NCBI RefSeq assembly: GCF_050947335.1
Contig: NW_027473317.1
Location: 372,001-436,000 of the forward strand
Origin: Megachile rotundata
Taxonomy: Eukaryota > Arthropoda > Insecta > Hymenoptera > Megachilidae
Length of the DNA stretch: 64,000 nt
Direction: 5' to 3'
The notes beneath the pieces are model-generated. The model had not been told where the DNA came from. It ran no database searches and worked only from the letters and a program-made list of their open reading frames with translations. Below, piece by piece: positions 39,901-55,300 of this stretch (positions within the stretch are counted from its first letter, which is position 1; every line of letters starts with the position of its first letter). A program made the position numbers and the translations under genes.

Positions 39901-42900
39901 TGCATGATTGTGATTGCATGACTGTGATTATATGATTGTGATTGTACGATTGTGATTGTATGATTGTGATTGTATGACTATGATTGTATGATTGTGATTG
40001 TATGATTGTCATTGTATGATTGTGATTGTATGATTTTAATTGTATGATTGTGATTGTATGATTGCGATTGTAATATTGCGATTGTATGATTGTGATTGTA
40101 TGATCGTGATTGTATGATCGTGATTGTATGATCGTGATTGTATGATCGTGATTGTATGATCGTGATTGTATGATTGTGATTGTACGATAGTGATTGTGAC
40201 ATTGCGATTGTATGATTGCGATTGTATGATTGTGATTGTATGACTGTGATTGTATGATTGTGACTGTATGATCGTGATTGTATGATCGTGATTGTATGAT
40301 CGTGATTGTATGATCGTGATTGTATGATTGTGATTGTACGATAGTGATTGTGACATTGCGATTGTATGATTGCGATTGTATGATTGTGATTGTGTGACTG
40401 TGATTGTATGATTGTGATTGTATGATCGTGATTGTATGATCGTGATTGTATGATCGTGATTGTATGATCGTGATTGTATGATCGTGATTGTATTATTGTG
40501 ATTGTATGATTGTGATTGTACGATAGTGATTGTGACATTGCGAATGTATGATTGCGATTGTATGATTGTGATAGTAGGATTGTGATTGTATGATTGTGAT
40601 TGTATGATTGTGATTGTATGATAGTGATTGTGACATTGCGATTGTATGATTGCGATTGTATGATTGTGATTGTATGATTGTGATTGTATGATTGTGATTG
40701 TATGATTTTAATTGTATGATTGTGATTGTATGATTGTGATTGCATGATTGCGACTGTATGATTGTGATTGTATGATGTTGATTGTATGATTGTGATTGAG
40801 TGATTGTGATTATATGATTGTGATTGTATGATTGAGATTGAATGATTGGGATTGTATGATTGTGATTGTCTGATTGTGACTGTATGATAATGATTGTGAC
40901 ATTGCGATTGTATGATTGCGATTGTAATATTGCGATTGTATGATTGTGATTGTATGATCGTGATTGTATGATCGTGATTGTATGATCGTGATTGTATGAT
41001 CGTGATTGTATGATCGTCATTGTATGATCGTGATTGTATGATCGTGATTGTATGATCGTGATTGTATGATTGTGATTGTCTGCTTGTGGTTGAATGATTG
41101 TGATTGTATGATTGTGATTATATGAATGTGATTGTATGATTGCGTTTGTATGATTGTGATTGTATGATTGTGATTGTATGATTGTGATTGTATGATTGTG
41201 ATTGTACGATAGTGATTGTGACATTGCGATTGTATGATTGCGATTGTATGATTGTGATTGTATGACTGTGATTGTATGATTGTGATTGTATGATTGTGAT
41301 TGTATGATTGTGATTGTATGATTGTGATTGTGTGACTGTGATTGTATGATTGTTATTGTATGATAGTGATTGTGATATTGCGATTGTATGATTGCGATTG
41401 TATGATTGTGATTGCATGACTGTGATTGTATGATTGTGTTTGTATGATTGTGATTGTATGATTGTGCTTGTATGATTGTCATTGTATGATTGTGATTGTA
41501 TGACTTTTATTGTATGATTGTGATTGGTTGATTGTGATTGTATGATTGTGATTGAATGATTGGGATTGTATGATTGTGATTGTCTGATTGTGACTGTATG
41601 ATAATGATTGTGACATTGCGATTGTATGATTGCGATTGTAATATTGCGATTGTATGATTGTGATTGTATGATCGTGATTGTATGATCGTGATTGTATGAT
41701 CGTCATTGTATGATCGTGATTGTATGATCGTGATTGTATGATTGTGATTGTATGATTGTGATTGTATGATTGTGATTGTATGATTGTGACTTTATGATTT
41801 TGATTGTATGATTGTGATTGCATGATTGAGATTGTATGATTGTGATTGTATGATTGTGATTGTATGATTGTGATTGTATGATTGTGATTGTATGATTGTG
41901 ATTGTATGACTGTGATTGTATGATTGTGATTGTATGATTGTGATTGTATGACTGTGATTGTATGATAGTGATTGTGATATTGCGATTGTATCATTGCGAT
42001 TGTATGATTGTGATTGTATGATTGTGATTGTATGATTGTGATTGTATGATTGTGATTGTATGATTGTCATTGTATGATTGTGATTATATGATTTTAATTG
42101 GATGATTGTGATTGTATGATTGCGATTGTAATATTGCGATTGTATGATTGGGATTGTATGATTGTGATTGTATGATCGTGATTGTATGACCGTGATTGCA
42201 TGATCGTGACTGTATGATTGTGATTGTATGATTGTGATTGTACGATAGTGATTGTGACATTGCGATTGTATGATTGCGATTGTATGATTGTGATTGTATG
42301 ACTGTGATTGTATGATTGTGATTGTATGATTGTGATTGTATGATTGTGATTGTATGACTGTGATTGTATGATTGTGATTGTATGATTGTGATTGTATGAC
42401 TGTGATTGTATGATAGTGATTGTGATATTGCGATTGTATGATTGCGATTGTATGATTGTGATTGCATGACTGTGATTGTATGATTGTGTTTGTATGATTG
42501 TGATTGTATGATTGTTATTGTATGATTGTCATTGTATGAATGTGATTGTATGACTTTTATTGTATGATTGTGATTGTATGATTGTGATTGTATGATTGTG
42601 ATTGTATGATTGTGATTGTATGATTGTTATTGTATGATTGTGATTGTATGATTGTGATTGTATGATTGTGATTGTATGATTGCGATTGTATGATTTTGAT
42701 TGTATGATTGTGATTGCATGACTGAGATTGTATGATTGTGATTGTATGATTGTGATTGTATGATTGTGATTGTATGCTTGTGATTGTATGATTGTGATTG
42801 TATAATTGGGATTGTATAATTGTGATTATATGATTGTGATTGTATGATTGTGATTGTATGATTGCGTTTGTATGATTGTGATTGTATGATTGTGATTGTC

Positions 42901-43934
42901 ACATTGCGATTGTATGATTGCGATTTTATGATTGTGTTTGTATGATTGCGATTGTATGATTGCAATTTAATGAGTGTGATTATATGATTATGATTGTATG
43001 ATTGTGATTGTATGATTGTGATTATATGATTGTGACTGTATGATTGCGTTTGTATGATTGTGATTGTACCATAGTGATTGTATGATTGTGATTGTATGAT
43101 TGCGATTGTAATATTGCGATTGTATGATTGTGATTGTATGATTGTGATTGTATAATCGTGATTGTATGATCGTGATTGTATGATCGTGATTGTATGATCG
43201 TGATTATATGATCGTGATTGTATGATTGTGATTGTATGATTGTGATTGTATGATTGTGATTATACGATTGTGAATTTATGACAGTGATTGTATGATTGTG
43301 ATTGTATGATAGTGATTGTGACATTGCGATTGTATGATTGCGATTGTAATATTGCGATTGTATGATTGTGATGTATGATTGTGATTGTATGATCGTGATT
43401 ATATGATCGTGATTGTATGATTGTGATTGTATGATTGTGATTGTATGATTGTGATTATATGATTGTGATTGTATGATTGTGATTGTATGACTGTGATTGT
43501 ATAAGAGTGATTGTGATAATTGCGATTGTATGATTGCGATTGTATGATTGTGATTGTATGAGTGTGATTGTATGATTGTGATAGTAGGATTGTGATTGTA
43601 TGATTGTGATTGTATGATTGTGATTGTATGATAGTGATTGTGACATTGCGATTGTATGATTGCGATTGTATGATTGTGATTGTATGATTGTGATTGTATG
43701 ATTGTGATTGTATGATTTTAATTGTATGATTGTGATTGCATGATTGTGATTGCATGATTGCGACTGTATGATTGTGATTGTATGATTGTGATTGTATGAT
43801 TGTGATTGTATGATTGTGATTGTATGATTGTGATTGTATGATTGTGATTGTATGATTGTGATTGTATGATTGTGACTGTGACATTGCGATTGTATGATTG
43901 AGATTTTATGATTGTGTTTGTATGATTGCGAATG

Positions 43935-44046
43935 TATGATTGTGATCGTATGATTGTGGTTGTATAATTATAGTTCCATGATTGTGATTGTATGATTGTT
44001 CTTGCATGATTATGATCGTACGATTGTAATTGCATGATTCAGATTG
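43935..44046 (+). repeat. Diverged 112-bp core, copy 8 (in block A2)
   Basis: Same core, 36,988 bp after copy 1, as expected from the A1/A2 relation. Confidence 0.93.
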
Positions 44047-45780
44047 TATGATTGTGATTGTATGATTGTGATTGTATGATTGCGATTGTATGATTGCAAT
44101 TTTATGAGTGTGATTATATGATTATGATTGTGAGATTGTGATTGTATGATGGTGATTGTATGATGGTGAGTGTATGATTGTGATTGAGTGATTGTGATTA
44201 TATGATTGTGATAGTATGATTGTGATTGTATGATTGTGATTGTATGATTGTGATTGTACGATAGTGATTGTGACATTGCGATTGTATGATTGCGATTGTA
44301 TGATTGTGATTGTATGACTGTGATTGTATGATTGTGATTGTATGATTGTGATTGTATGATTGTGATTGTGTGACTGTGATTGTATGATTGTTATTGTATG
44401 ATAGTGATTGTGATATTGCGATTGTATGATTGCGATTGTATGATTGTGATTGCATGACTGTGATTGTATGATTGTGATGTATGATTGTGATTGTATGATC
44501 GTGATTATATGATCGTGATTGTATGATCGTGATTGTATGATCGTGATTGTATGATCGTGATTGTATGATTGTGATTGTATGATTGTGATTTTATGACTGT
44601 GATTGTATAATAGTGATTGTGACATTGCGATTGTATGATTGCGATTGTATGATTGTGATTGTATGAGTGTGATTGTATGATTGTGATAGTAGGATTGTGA
44701 TTGTATGATTGTGATTGTATGATTGTGATTGTATGATAGTGATTGTGACATTGCGATTGTATGATTGCGATTGTATGATTGTGATTGTATGATTGTGATT
44801 GTATGATTGTGATTGTATGATCGTGATTGTATGATTGTGATTGTATGATTGTGATTGTATGATTGTGATTGTATGATTGTGATTTTATGATTTTGATTGT
44901 ATGATTGTGATTGCATGATTGAGATTGTATGATTGTGATTGTATGATTGTGATTGTATGATTGTGATTGTATGCTTGAGATTGTATGATTGTGATTGTAT
45001 AATTGTGATTATATGATTGTGATTGTATGATTGCGTTTGTATGATTGTGATTGTACGATAGTGATTGTATGATTGTGATTGTATGATAGTGATTGTAATA
45101 TTGCGATTGTATGATTGTGATGTATGATTGTGATTGTATGATTTTAATTGTATGATTGTGATTGTATGATTGTGATTGCATGATTGCGACTGCATGATTG
45201 TGATTGTATGATTTTGATTGTATGATTGTGATTGCATGATTGTGATTATATGACTGTGATTGTATGATTGTGATTGTATGATTGTGATTGTATGATTGTG
45301 ATTGTATGATTGTGATTGTATGATTGTCATTGTATGATTGTGATTATATGATTTTAATTGGATGATTGTGATTGTATGATTGCGATTGTAATATTGCGAT
45401 TGTATGATTGGGATTGTATGATTGTGATTGTATGATCGTGATTGTATGATCGTGATTGCATGATCGTGACTGTATGATTGTGATTGTATGATTGTGATTG
45501 TACGATAGTGATTGTGACATTGCGATTGTATGATTGCGATTGTATGATTGTGATTGTATGACTGTGATTGTATGATTGTGATTGTATGATTGTGATTGTA
45601 TGGTTGTGATTGTATGACTGTGATTGTATGATTGTGATTGTATGATAGTGGTTGTGATATTGCGATTGTATGATTGCGATTGTATGATTGTGATTGCATG
45701 ACTGTGATTGTATGATTGTGTTTGTATGATTGTGATTGTATGATTGTAATTGTATAATTGTCATTGTATGATTGTGATTG

Positions 45781-45850
45781 TATGACTTTTATTGTATGAT
45801 TGTGATTGTATGATTGTGATTGTATGATTGTGATTGTATGATTGTGATTG
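45781..45850 (+). repeat. Paralogous expansion site with the TACGATCG run absent
   Basis: TATGACTTTTATTG at 45,781 is followed by only four consensus monomers and then directly by TATGACTG. From this marker to the next TAATATTGCG landmark (46,285) is 504 bp (36 monomers), against 826, 910 and 854 bp at the three paralogous sites. The loss relative to block A1 is 322 bp, exactly 23 monomers. Confidence 0.88.
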
Positions 45851-47291
45851 TATGACTGTGATTGTATGATAGTGATTGTGATATTGCGATTGTATGATTG
45901 CGATTGTATGATTGTGATTGTATGATTGTGATTGTATGATAGTGATTGTGACATTGCGATTGTATGATTGCGATTGTATGATTGTGATTGTATGATTGTG
46001 ATTGTATGATTGTGATTGTATGATTGTGATTGTATGATTTTGATTGTATGATTGTGATTGTATGATTGTGATTGCATGATTGCGACTGTATGATTGTGAT
46101 TGTATGATTTTGATTGCATGATTGTGATTGCATGACTGTGATTATATGATTGTGATTGCACGATTGTGATTGTATGATTGTGATTGTATGATTATGATTG
46201 TATGATTGTGATTGTATGATTGTCATTGTATGATTGTGATTGTATGATTTTAATTGTATGATTGTGATTGTATGATTGCGATTGTAATATTGCGATTGTA
46301 TGATTGTGATTGTATGATCGTGATTGTATGATCGTGATTGTATGATCGTGTTTGTATGATCGTGATTGTATGATCGTGATTGTATGATCGTGATTGTATG
46401 ATCGTGATTGTATGATTGTGATTGTACGATAGTGATTGTGACATTGCGATTGTATGATTGCGATTGTATGATTGTGATTGTATGACTGTGATTGTATGAT
46501 TGTGATTGTATGATCGTGATTGTATGATCGTGATTGTATGATCGTGATTGTATGATCGTGATTGTATGATTGTGATTGTATGATTGTGATTGTACGATAG
46601 TGATTGTGACATTGCGATTGTATGATTGCGATTGTATGATTGTGATTGTATGACTGTGATTGTATGATTGTGATGTATGATTGTGATTGTATGATCGTGA
46701 TTATATGATCGTGATTGTATGATCGTGATTGTATGATCGTGATTGTATGATTGTGATTGTATGATTGTGATTTTATGACTGTGATTGTATAATAGTGATT
46801 GTGACATTGCGATTGTATGATTGCGATTGTATGATTGTGATTGTATGAGTGTGATTGTATGATTGTGATAGTAGGATTGTGATTGTATGATTGTGATTGT
46901 ATGATTGTGATTGTATGATAGTGATTGTGACATTGCGATTGTATGATTGCGATTGTATGATTGTGATTGTATGATTGTGATTGTATGATTGTGATTGTAT
47001 GATTTTAATTGTATGATTGTGATTGTATGATTGTGATTGCATGATTGCGACTGTATGATTGTGATTGTATGATGTTGATTGGTTGATTGTGATTGCATGA
47101 TTGTGATTATATGATTGTGATTGTATGATTGTGGTTGTATGATTGTGATTGTATGATTGTGATAGTATGATTGTGATTGTATAATTGTGATTGTATGATT
47201 GTGATTGTATGATTGTGATTGTATGATTGTGACTGTGACATTGCGATTGTATGATTGAGATTTTATGATTGTGTTTGTATGATTGCGAATG

Positions 47292-47403
47292 TATGATTGT
47301 GATCGTATGATTGTGGTTGTATAATTATAGTTCCATGATTGTGATTGTATGATTGTTCTTGCATGATTATGATCGTACGATTGTAATTGCATGATTCAGA
47401 TTG
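47292..47403 (+). repeat. Diverged 112-bp core, copy 9 (in block A2)
   Basis: Same core, 36,666 bp after copy 2. Confidence 0.93.
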
Positions 47404-47921
47404 TATGATTGTGATTGTATGAGTGTGATTGTATGATTGCGATTGTATGATTGCAATTTTATGAGTGTGATTATATGATTATGATTGTGTGATTGTGATT
47501 GTATGATGGTGATTGTATGAAGGTGATTGTATGATTGTGATTGAGTGATTGTGATTATATGATTGTGATTGTATGATTGAGATTGAATGATTGGGATTGT
47601 ATGATTGTGATTGTCTGATAGTGATTGTGACATTGCGATTGTATGATTGCGATTGTATGATTGTGATTGTATGATTGTGATTGTATGATTGTGATTGTAT
47701 GATTTTAATTGTATGATTGTGATTGCATGATTGTGATTGCATGATTGCGACTGTATGATTGTGATTGTATGATTGTGATTGTATGATTGTGATTGTATGA
47801 TTGTGATTGTATGATTGTGATTGTATGATTGTGATTGTATGATTGTGATTGTATGATTGTGACTGTGACATTGCGATTGTATGATTGAGATTTTATGATT
47901 GTGTTTGTATGATTGCGAATG

Positions 47922-48033
47922 TATGATTGTGATCGTATGATTGTGGTTGTATAATTATAGTTCCATGATTGTGATTGTATGATTGTTCTTGCATGATTAT
48001 GATCGTACGATTGTAATTGCATGATTCAGATTG
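47922..48033 (+). repeat. Diverged 112-bp core, copy 10 (in block A2)
   Basis: Same core, 36,666 bp after copy 3 and 630 bp after copy 9. Confidence 0.93.
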
Positions 48034-49935
48034 TATGATTGTGATTGTATGATTGTGATTGTATGATTGCGATTGTATGATTGCAATTTTATGAGTGTGA
48101 TTATATGATTATGATTGTGAGATTGTGATTGTATGATGGTGATTGTATGATGGTGAGTGTATGATTGTGATTGAGTGATTGTGATTATATGATTGGGATA
48201 GTATGATTGTGATTGTATGATTGTGATTGTATGATTGTGATTGTACGATAGTGATTGTGACATTGCGATTGTATGATTGCGATTGTATGATTGTGATTGT
48301 ATGACTGTGATTGTATGATTGTGATTGTATGATTGTGATTGTATGATTGTGATTGTGTGACTGTGATTGTATGATTGTTATTGTATGATAGTGATTGTGA
48401 TATTGCGATTGTATGATTGCGATTGTATGATTGTGATTGCATGACTGTGATTGTATGATTGTGATGTATGATTGTGATTGTATGATCGTGATTATATGAT
48501 CGTGATTGTATGATCGTGATTGTATGATCGTGATTGTATGATCGTGATTGTATGATTGTGATTGTATGATTGTGATTTTATGACTGTGATTGTATAATAG
48601 TGATTGTGACATTGCGATTGTATGATTGCGATTGTATGATTGTGATTGTATGAGTGTGATTGTATGATTGTGGTAGTAGGATTGTGATTGTATGATTGTG
48701 ATTGTATGATTGTGATTGTATGATAGTGATTGTGACATTGCGATTGTATGATTGCGATTGTATGATTGTGATTGTATGATTGTGATTGTATGATTGTGAT
48801 TGTATGATCGTGATTGTATGATTGTGATTGTATGATTGTGATTGTATGATTGTGATTGTATGATTGTGATTTTATGATTTTGATTGTATGATTGTGATTG
48901 CATGATTGAGATTGTATGATTGTGATTGTATGATTGTGATTGTATGATTGTGATTGTATGCTTGAGATTGTATGATTGTGATTGTATAATTGTGATTATA
49001 TGATTGTGATTGTATGATTGCGTTTGTATGATTGTGATTGTACGATAGTGATTGTATGATTGTGATTGTATGATAGTGATTGTAATATTGCGATTGTATG
49101 ATTGTGATGTATGATTGTGATTGTATGATTTTAATTGTATGATTGTGATTGTATGATTGTGATTGCATGATTGCGACTGCATGGTTGTGATTGTATGATT
49201 TTGATTGTATGATTGTGATTGCATGATTGTGATTATATGACTGTGATTGTATGATTGTGATTGTATGATTGTGATTGTATGATTGTGATTGTATGATTGT
49301 GATTGTATGATTGTCATTGTATGATTGTGATTATATGATTTTAATTGGATGATTGTGATTGTATGATTGCGATTGTAATATTGCGATTGTATGATTGGGA
49401 TTGTATGATTGTGATTGTATGATCGTGATTGTATGATCGTGATTGCATGATCGTGACTGTATGATTGTGATTGTATGATTGTGATTGTACGATAGTGATT
49501 GTGACATTGCGATTGTATGATTGCGATTGTATGATTGTGATTGTATGACTGTGATTGTATGATTGTGATTGTATGATTGTGATTGTATGGTTGTGATTGT
49601 ATGACTGTGATTGTATGATTGTGATTGTATGATAGTGGTTGTGATATTGCGATTGTATGATTGCGATTGTATGATTGTGATTGCATGACTGTGATTGTAT
49701 GATTGTGTTTGTATGATTGTGATTGTATGATTGTAATTGTATAATTGTCATTGTATGATTGTGATTGTATGACTTTTATTGTATGATTGTGATTGTATGA
49801 TTGTGATTGTATGATTGTGATTGTATGATTGTGATTGTATGATTGTGATTGTATGATTGTGATTGTATGATTGTGATTGTATGATTGTGATTGTATGATT
49901 GTGATTGTATGATTGTGATTGTATGATTGTGATTG

Positions 49936-50047
49936 TACGATCGTGATTGTACGATCGTGATTGTACGATCGTGATTGTACGATCGTGATTGTACGATCGT
50001 GATTGTACGATCGTGATTGTACGATCGTGATTGTACGATCGTGATTG
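49936..50047 (+). repeat. Homogeneous run of 8 TACGATCGTGATTG monomers
   Basis: Eight consecutive identical monomers, preceded by eleven consensus monomers (49,782-49,935) after TATGACTTTTATTG at 49,768. Paralogue of the runs at 8,933 and 32,390. Confidence 0.95.
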
Positions 50048-51642
50048 TATGATCGTGATTGTATGATCGTGATTGTATGATTGTGATTGTACGATAGTGA
50101 TTGTGACATTGCGATTGTATGATTGCGATTGTATGACTGTGATTGTATGACTGTGATTGTATGATTGTGATTGTATGATTGTGATTGTATGACTGTGATT
50201 GTATGATAGTGATTGTGATATTGCGATTGTATGATTGCGATTGTATGATTGTGATTGTATGATTGTGATTGTATGATAGTGATTGTGACATTGCGATTGT
50301 ATGATTGCGATTGTATGATTGTGATTGAATGATTGTGATTGTATGATTGTGATTGTATGATTGTGATTGTATGATTTTGATTGTATGATTGTGATTGTAT
50401 GATTGTGATTGCATGATTGCGACTGTATGATTGTGATTGTATGATTTTGATTGCATGATTGTGATTGCATGACTGTGATTATATGATTGTGATTGCACGA
50501 TTGTGATTGTATGATTGTGATTGTATGATTATGATTGTATGATTGTGATTGTATGATTGTCATTGTATGATTGTGATTGTATGATTTTAATTGTATGATT
50601 GTGATTGTATGATTGCGATTGTAATATTGCGATTGTATGATTGTGATTGTATGATCGTGATTGTATGATCGTGATTGTATGATCGTGTTTGTATGATCGT
50701 GATTGTATGATCGTGATTGTATGATCGTGATTGTATGATCGTGATTGTATGATTGTGATTGTACGATAGTGATTGTGACATTGCGATTGTATGATTGCGA
50801 TTGTATGATTGTGATTGTATGACTGTGATTGTATGATTGTGATTGTATGATCGTGATTGTATGATCGTGATTGTATGATCGTGATTGTATGATCGTGATT
50901 GTATGATTGTGATTGTATGATTGTGATTGTACGATAGTGATTGTGACATTGCGATTGTATGATTGCGATTGTATGATTGTGATTGTATGACTGTGATTGT
51001 ATGATTGTGATGTATGATTGTGATTGTATGATCGTGATTATATGATCGTGATTGTATGATCGTGATTGTATGATCGTGATTGTATGATCGTGATTGTATG
51101 ATTGTGATTGTATGATTGTGATTTTATGACTGTGATTGTATAATAGTGATTGTGACATTGCGATTGTATGATTGCGATTGTATGATTGTGATTGTATGAG
51201 TGTGATTGTATGATTGTGATAGTAGGATTGTGATTGTATGATTGTGATTGTATGATTGTGATTGTATGATAGTGATTGTGACATTGCGATTGTATGATTG
51301 CGATTGTATGATTGTGATTGTATGATTGTGATTGTATGATTGTGATTGTATGATTTTAATTGTATGATTGTGATTGTATGATTGTGATTGCATGATTGCG
51401 ACTGTATGATTGTGATTGTATGATGTTGATTGGTTGATTGTGATTGCATGATTGTGATTATATGATTGTGATTGTATGATTGTGGTTGTATGATTGTGAT
51501 TGTATGATTGTGATAGTATGATTGTGATTGTATAATTGTGATTGTATGATTGTGATTGTATGATTGTGATTGTATGATTGTGACTGTGACATTGCGATTG
51601 TATGATTGAGATTTTATGATTGTGTTTGTATGATTGCGAATG

Positions 51643-51754
51643 TATGATTGTGATCGTATGATTGTGGTTGTATAATTATAGTTCCATGATTGTGATTGTA
51701 TGATTGTTCTTGCATGATTATGATCGTACGATTGTAATTGCATGATTCAGATTG
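51643..51754 (+). repeat. Diverged 112-bp core, copy 11
   Basis: Same core, 17,462 bp after copy 6. Confidence 0.93.
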
Positions 51755-52374
51755 TATGATTGTGATTGTATGAGTGTGATTGTATGATTGCGATTGTATG
51801 ATTGCAATTTTATGAGTGTGATTATATGATTATGATTGTGTGATTGTGATTGTATGATGGTGATTGTATGACGGTGATTGTATGATTGTGATTGAGTGAT
51901 TGTGATTATATGATTGTGATTGTATGATTGAGATTGAATGATTGGGATTGTATGTTTGTGATTGTCTGATTGTGACTGTATGATAATGATTGTGACATTG
52001 CGATTGTATGATTGCGATTGTAATATTGCGATTGTATGATTGTGATTGTATGATCGTGATTGTATGATCGTGATTGTATGATCGTAATTGTATGATCGTG
52101 ATTGTATGATCGTGATTATATGATCGTGATTGTATGATTGTGATTGTATGATTGTGATTGTATGATTGTGATTATATGATTGTGAATTTATGATAGTGAT
52201 TGTATGATTGTGATTGTATGATTGTGATTGTATGATTTTAATTGTATGATTGTGATTGTATGATTGTGATTGCATGATTGCGACTGTATGATTGTGATTG
52301 TATGATTTTGATTGCATGATTGTGATTGCATGACTGTGATTATATGATTGTGATTGTACGATTGTGATTGTATG

Positions 52375-55300
52375 ATTGTGATTGTATGATTATGATTGTA
52401 TGATTGTGATTGTATGATTGTCATTGTATGATTGTGATTGTATGATTGTGATTGTATGATTGTGATTTTATGACTGTGATTGTATAATAGTGATTGTGAC
52501 ATTGCGATTGTATGATTGCGATTGTATGATTGTGATTGTATGAGTGTGATTGTATGATTGTGATAGTAGGATTGTGATTGTATGATTGTGATTGTATGAT
52601 TGTGATTGTATGATTTTGATTGCATGATTGCGACTGTATGATTGTGATTGTGTGATTTTGATTGTATGATTGTGATTGCATGATTGTGATTGTATGATTG
52701 TGATTGTATGATTGTGATTGTATGATTGTGATTGTATGATTTTGATTGTATGATTGTGATTGCATGATTGAGATTGTATGATTGTGATTGTATGATTGTG
52801 ATTGTATGATTGTGATTGTATGATTGTGATTGTATGCTTGTGATTGTATGATTGTGATTGTATAATTGTGATTATATGATTGTGATTGTATGATTGCGTT
52901 TGTATGATTGTGATTGTACGATAGTGATTGTATGATTGTGATTGTATGATAGTGATTGTGACATTGCGATTGTATGATTGCGATTGTAACATTGCGATTG
53001 TATGATTGTGATGTATGATTGTGATTGTATGATCGTGATTATATGATCGTGATTGTATGATCGTGATTGTATGATCGTGATTGTATGATCGTGATTGTAT
53101 GATTGTGATTGTATGACTGTGATTGTATAATAGTGATTGTGACATTGCGATTGTATGATTGCGATTGTATGATTGTGATTGTATGAGTGTGATTGTATGA
53201 TTGTGATAGTAAGATTGTGATTGTATGATTGTGATTGTATGATTGTGATTGTATGATAGTGATTGTGACATTGCGATTGTATGATTGCGATTGTAAGATT
53301 GTGATTTTATGATTGTGATTGTATGATTGTGATTGTATGATTTTAATTGTATGATTGTAATTGTATGATTGCGATTGTATGATTGCGATTGTATGATTGT
53401 GATTGTATGATTGTGATTGTATGATTGTGATTGTATGATTTTAATTGTATGATTGTGATTGTATGATTGTGATTGCATGATTGCGACTGTATGATTGTGA
53501 TTGTATGATGTTGATTGGTTGATTGTGATTGCATGATTGTGATTATATGATTATGATTGTATGATTGTGGTTGTATGATTGTGATTGTATGATTGTGATA
53601 GTATGATTGTGGTTGCATGATTGTGATTGTATGATTGTGATTGTATGATTGTGATTGTATGATTGTGACTGTGACATTGCGATTGTATGATTGAGATTTT
53701 ATGATTGTGTTTGTATGATTGCGAATGTATGATTGTGATCGTATGATTGTGGTTGTATAATTATAGTTCCATGATTGTGATTGTATGATTGTTCTTGCAT
53801 GATTATGATCGTACGATTGTAATTGCATGATTCAGATTGTATGATTGTGATTGTATGAGTGTGATTGTATGATTGCGATTGTATGATTGCAATTTTATGA
53901 GTGTGATTATATGATTATGATTGTGTGATTGTGATTGTATGATGGTGATTGTATGATGGTGATTGTATGATTGTGATTGAGTGATTGTGATTGTACGATA
54001 GTGATTGTGACATTGCGATTGTATGATTGCGATTGTATGATTGTGATTGTATGACTGTGATTGTATGATTGTGATTTTATGATTGTGATTGTATGATTGT
54101 GATTGTGTGACTGTGATTGTATGATTGTTATTGTATGATAGTGATTGTGATATTGCGATTGTATGATTGCGATTGTATGATTGTGATTGCATGACTGTGA
54201 TTGTATGATTGTGTTTGTATGATTGTGATTGTATGATTGTGCTTGTATGATTGTCATTGTATGATTGTGATTGTATGATTGTGATTGCATGATTGCGACT
54301 GTATGATTGTGATTGTATGATTTTGATTGCATGATTGTGATTGCATGACTGTGATTATATGATTGTGATTGTACGATTGTGATTGTATGATTGTGATTGT
54401 ATGATTATGATTGTATGATTGTGATTGTATGATTGTCATTGTATGATTGTGATTGTATGATTGTGATTGTATGATTGTGATTTTATGACTGTGATTGTAT
54501 AATAGTGATTGTGACATTGCGATTGTATGATTGCGATTGTATGATTGTGATTGTATGAGTGTGATTGTATGATTGTGATAGTAGGATTGTGATTGTATGA
54601 TTGTGATTGTATGATTGTGATTGTATGATTTTGATTGCATGATTGCGACTGTATGATTGTGATTGTGTGATTTTGATTGTATGATTGTGATTGCATGATT
54701 GTGATTGTATGATTGTGATTGTATGACTGTGATTGTATGATTGTGATTGTATGATTTTGATTGTATGATTGTGATTGCATGATTGAGATTGTATGATTGT
54801 GATTGTATGATTGTGATTGTATGATTGTGATTGTATGCTTGTGATTGTATGATTGTGATTGTATAATTGTGATTATATGATTGTGATTGTATGATTGCGT
54901 TTGTATGATTGTGCTTGTACGATAGTGATTGTATGATTGTGATTGTATGATAGTGATTGTGACATTGCGATTGTATGATTGCGATTGAAATATTGCGATT
55001 GTATGATTGTGATGTATGATTGTGATTGTATGATCGTGATTATATGATCGTGATTGTATGATCGTGATTGTATGATCGTGATTGTATGATCGTGATTGTA
55101 TGATTGTGATTGTATGACTGTGATTGTATAATAGTGATTGTGACATTGCGATTGTATGATTGCGATTGTATGATTGTGATTGTGTGAGTGTGATTGTATG
55201 ATTGTGATAGTAAGATTGTGATTGTATGATTGTGATTGTATGATTGTGATTGTATGATAGTGATTGTGACATTGCGATTGTATGATTGCGATTGTAAGAT

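Larger units (their letters stand above)
36989..49164 (+). repeat. Higher-order block A2 (paralogue of 1-12,498)
   Basis: Second copy of block A. The opening bases at 36,989 match the window start exactly, including the variants TATGCTTG, GTCATTG and TATGAATG and their spacing. Relative to A1 it lacks 322 bp near 45.8 kb, including the whole TACGATCG run. Beyond 49,164 it continues into sequence paralogous to 8.2 kb and 31.6 kb, whereas A1 switches to block C. A1 is therefore the copy with the recombinant right end. Confidence 0.85.
48110..53995 (+). repeat. Higher-order segment paralogous to 30,580-36,487, copy 2
   Basis: Second copy of the segment described at 30,580. Its first kilobase also belongs to block A2. 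It carries diverged cores at 51,643 and 53,728, 2,085 bp apart; the first copy's are 2,057 bp apart, a difference of two monomers. Confidence 0.75.
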
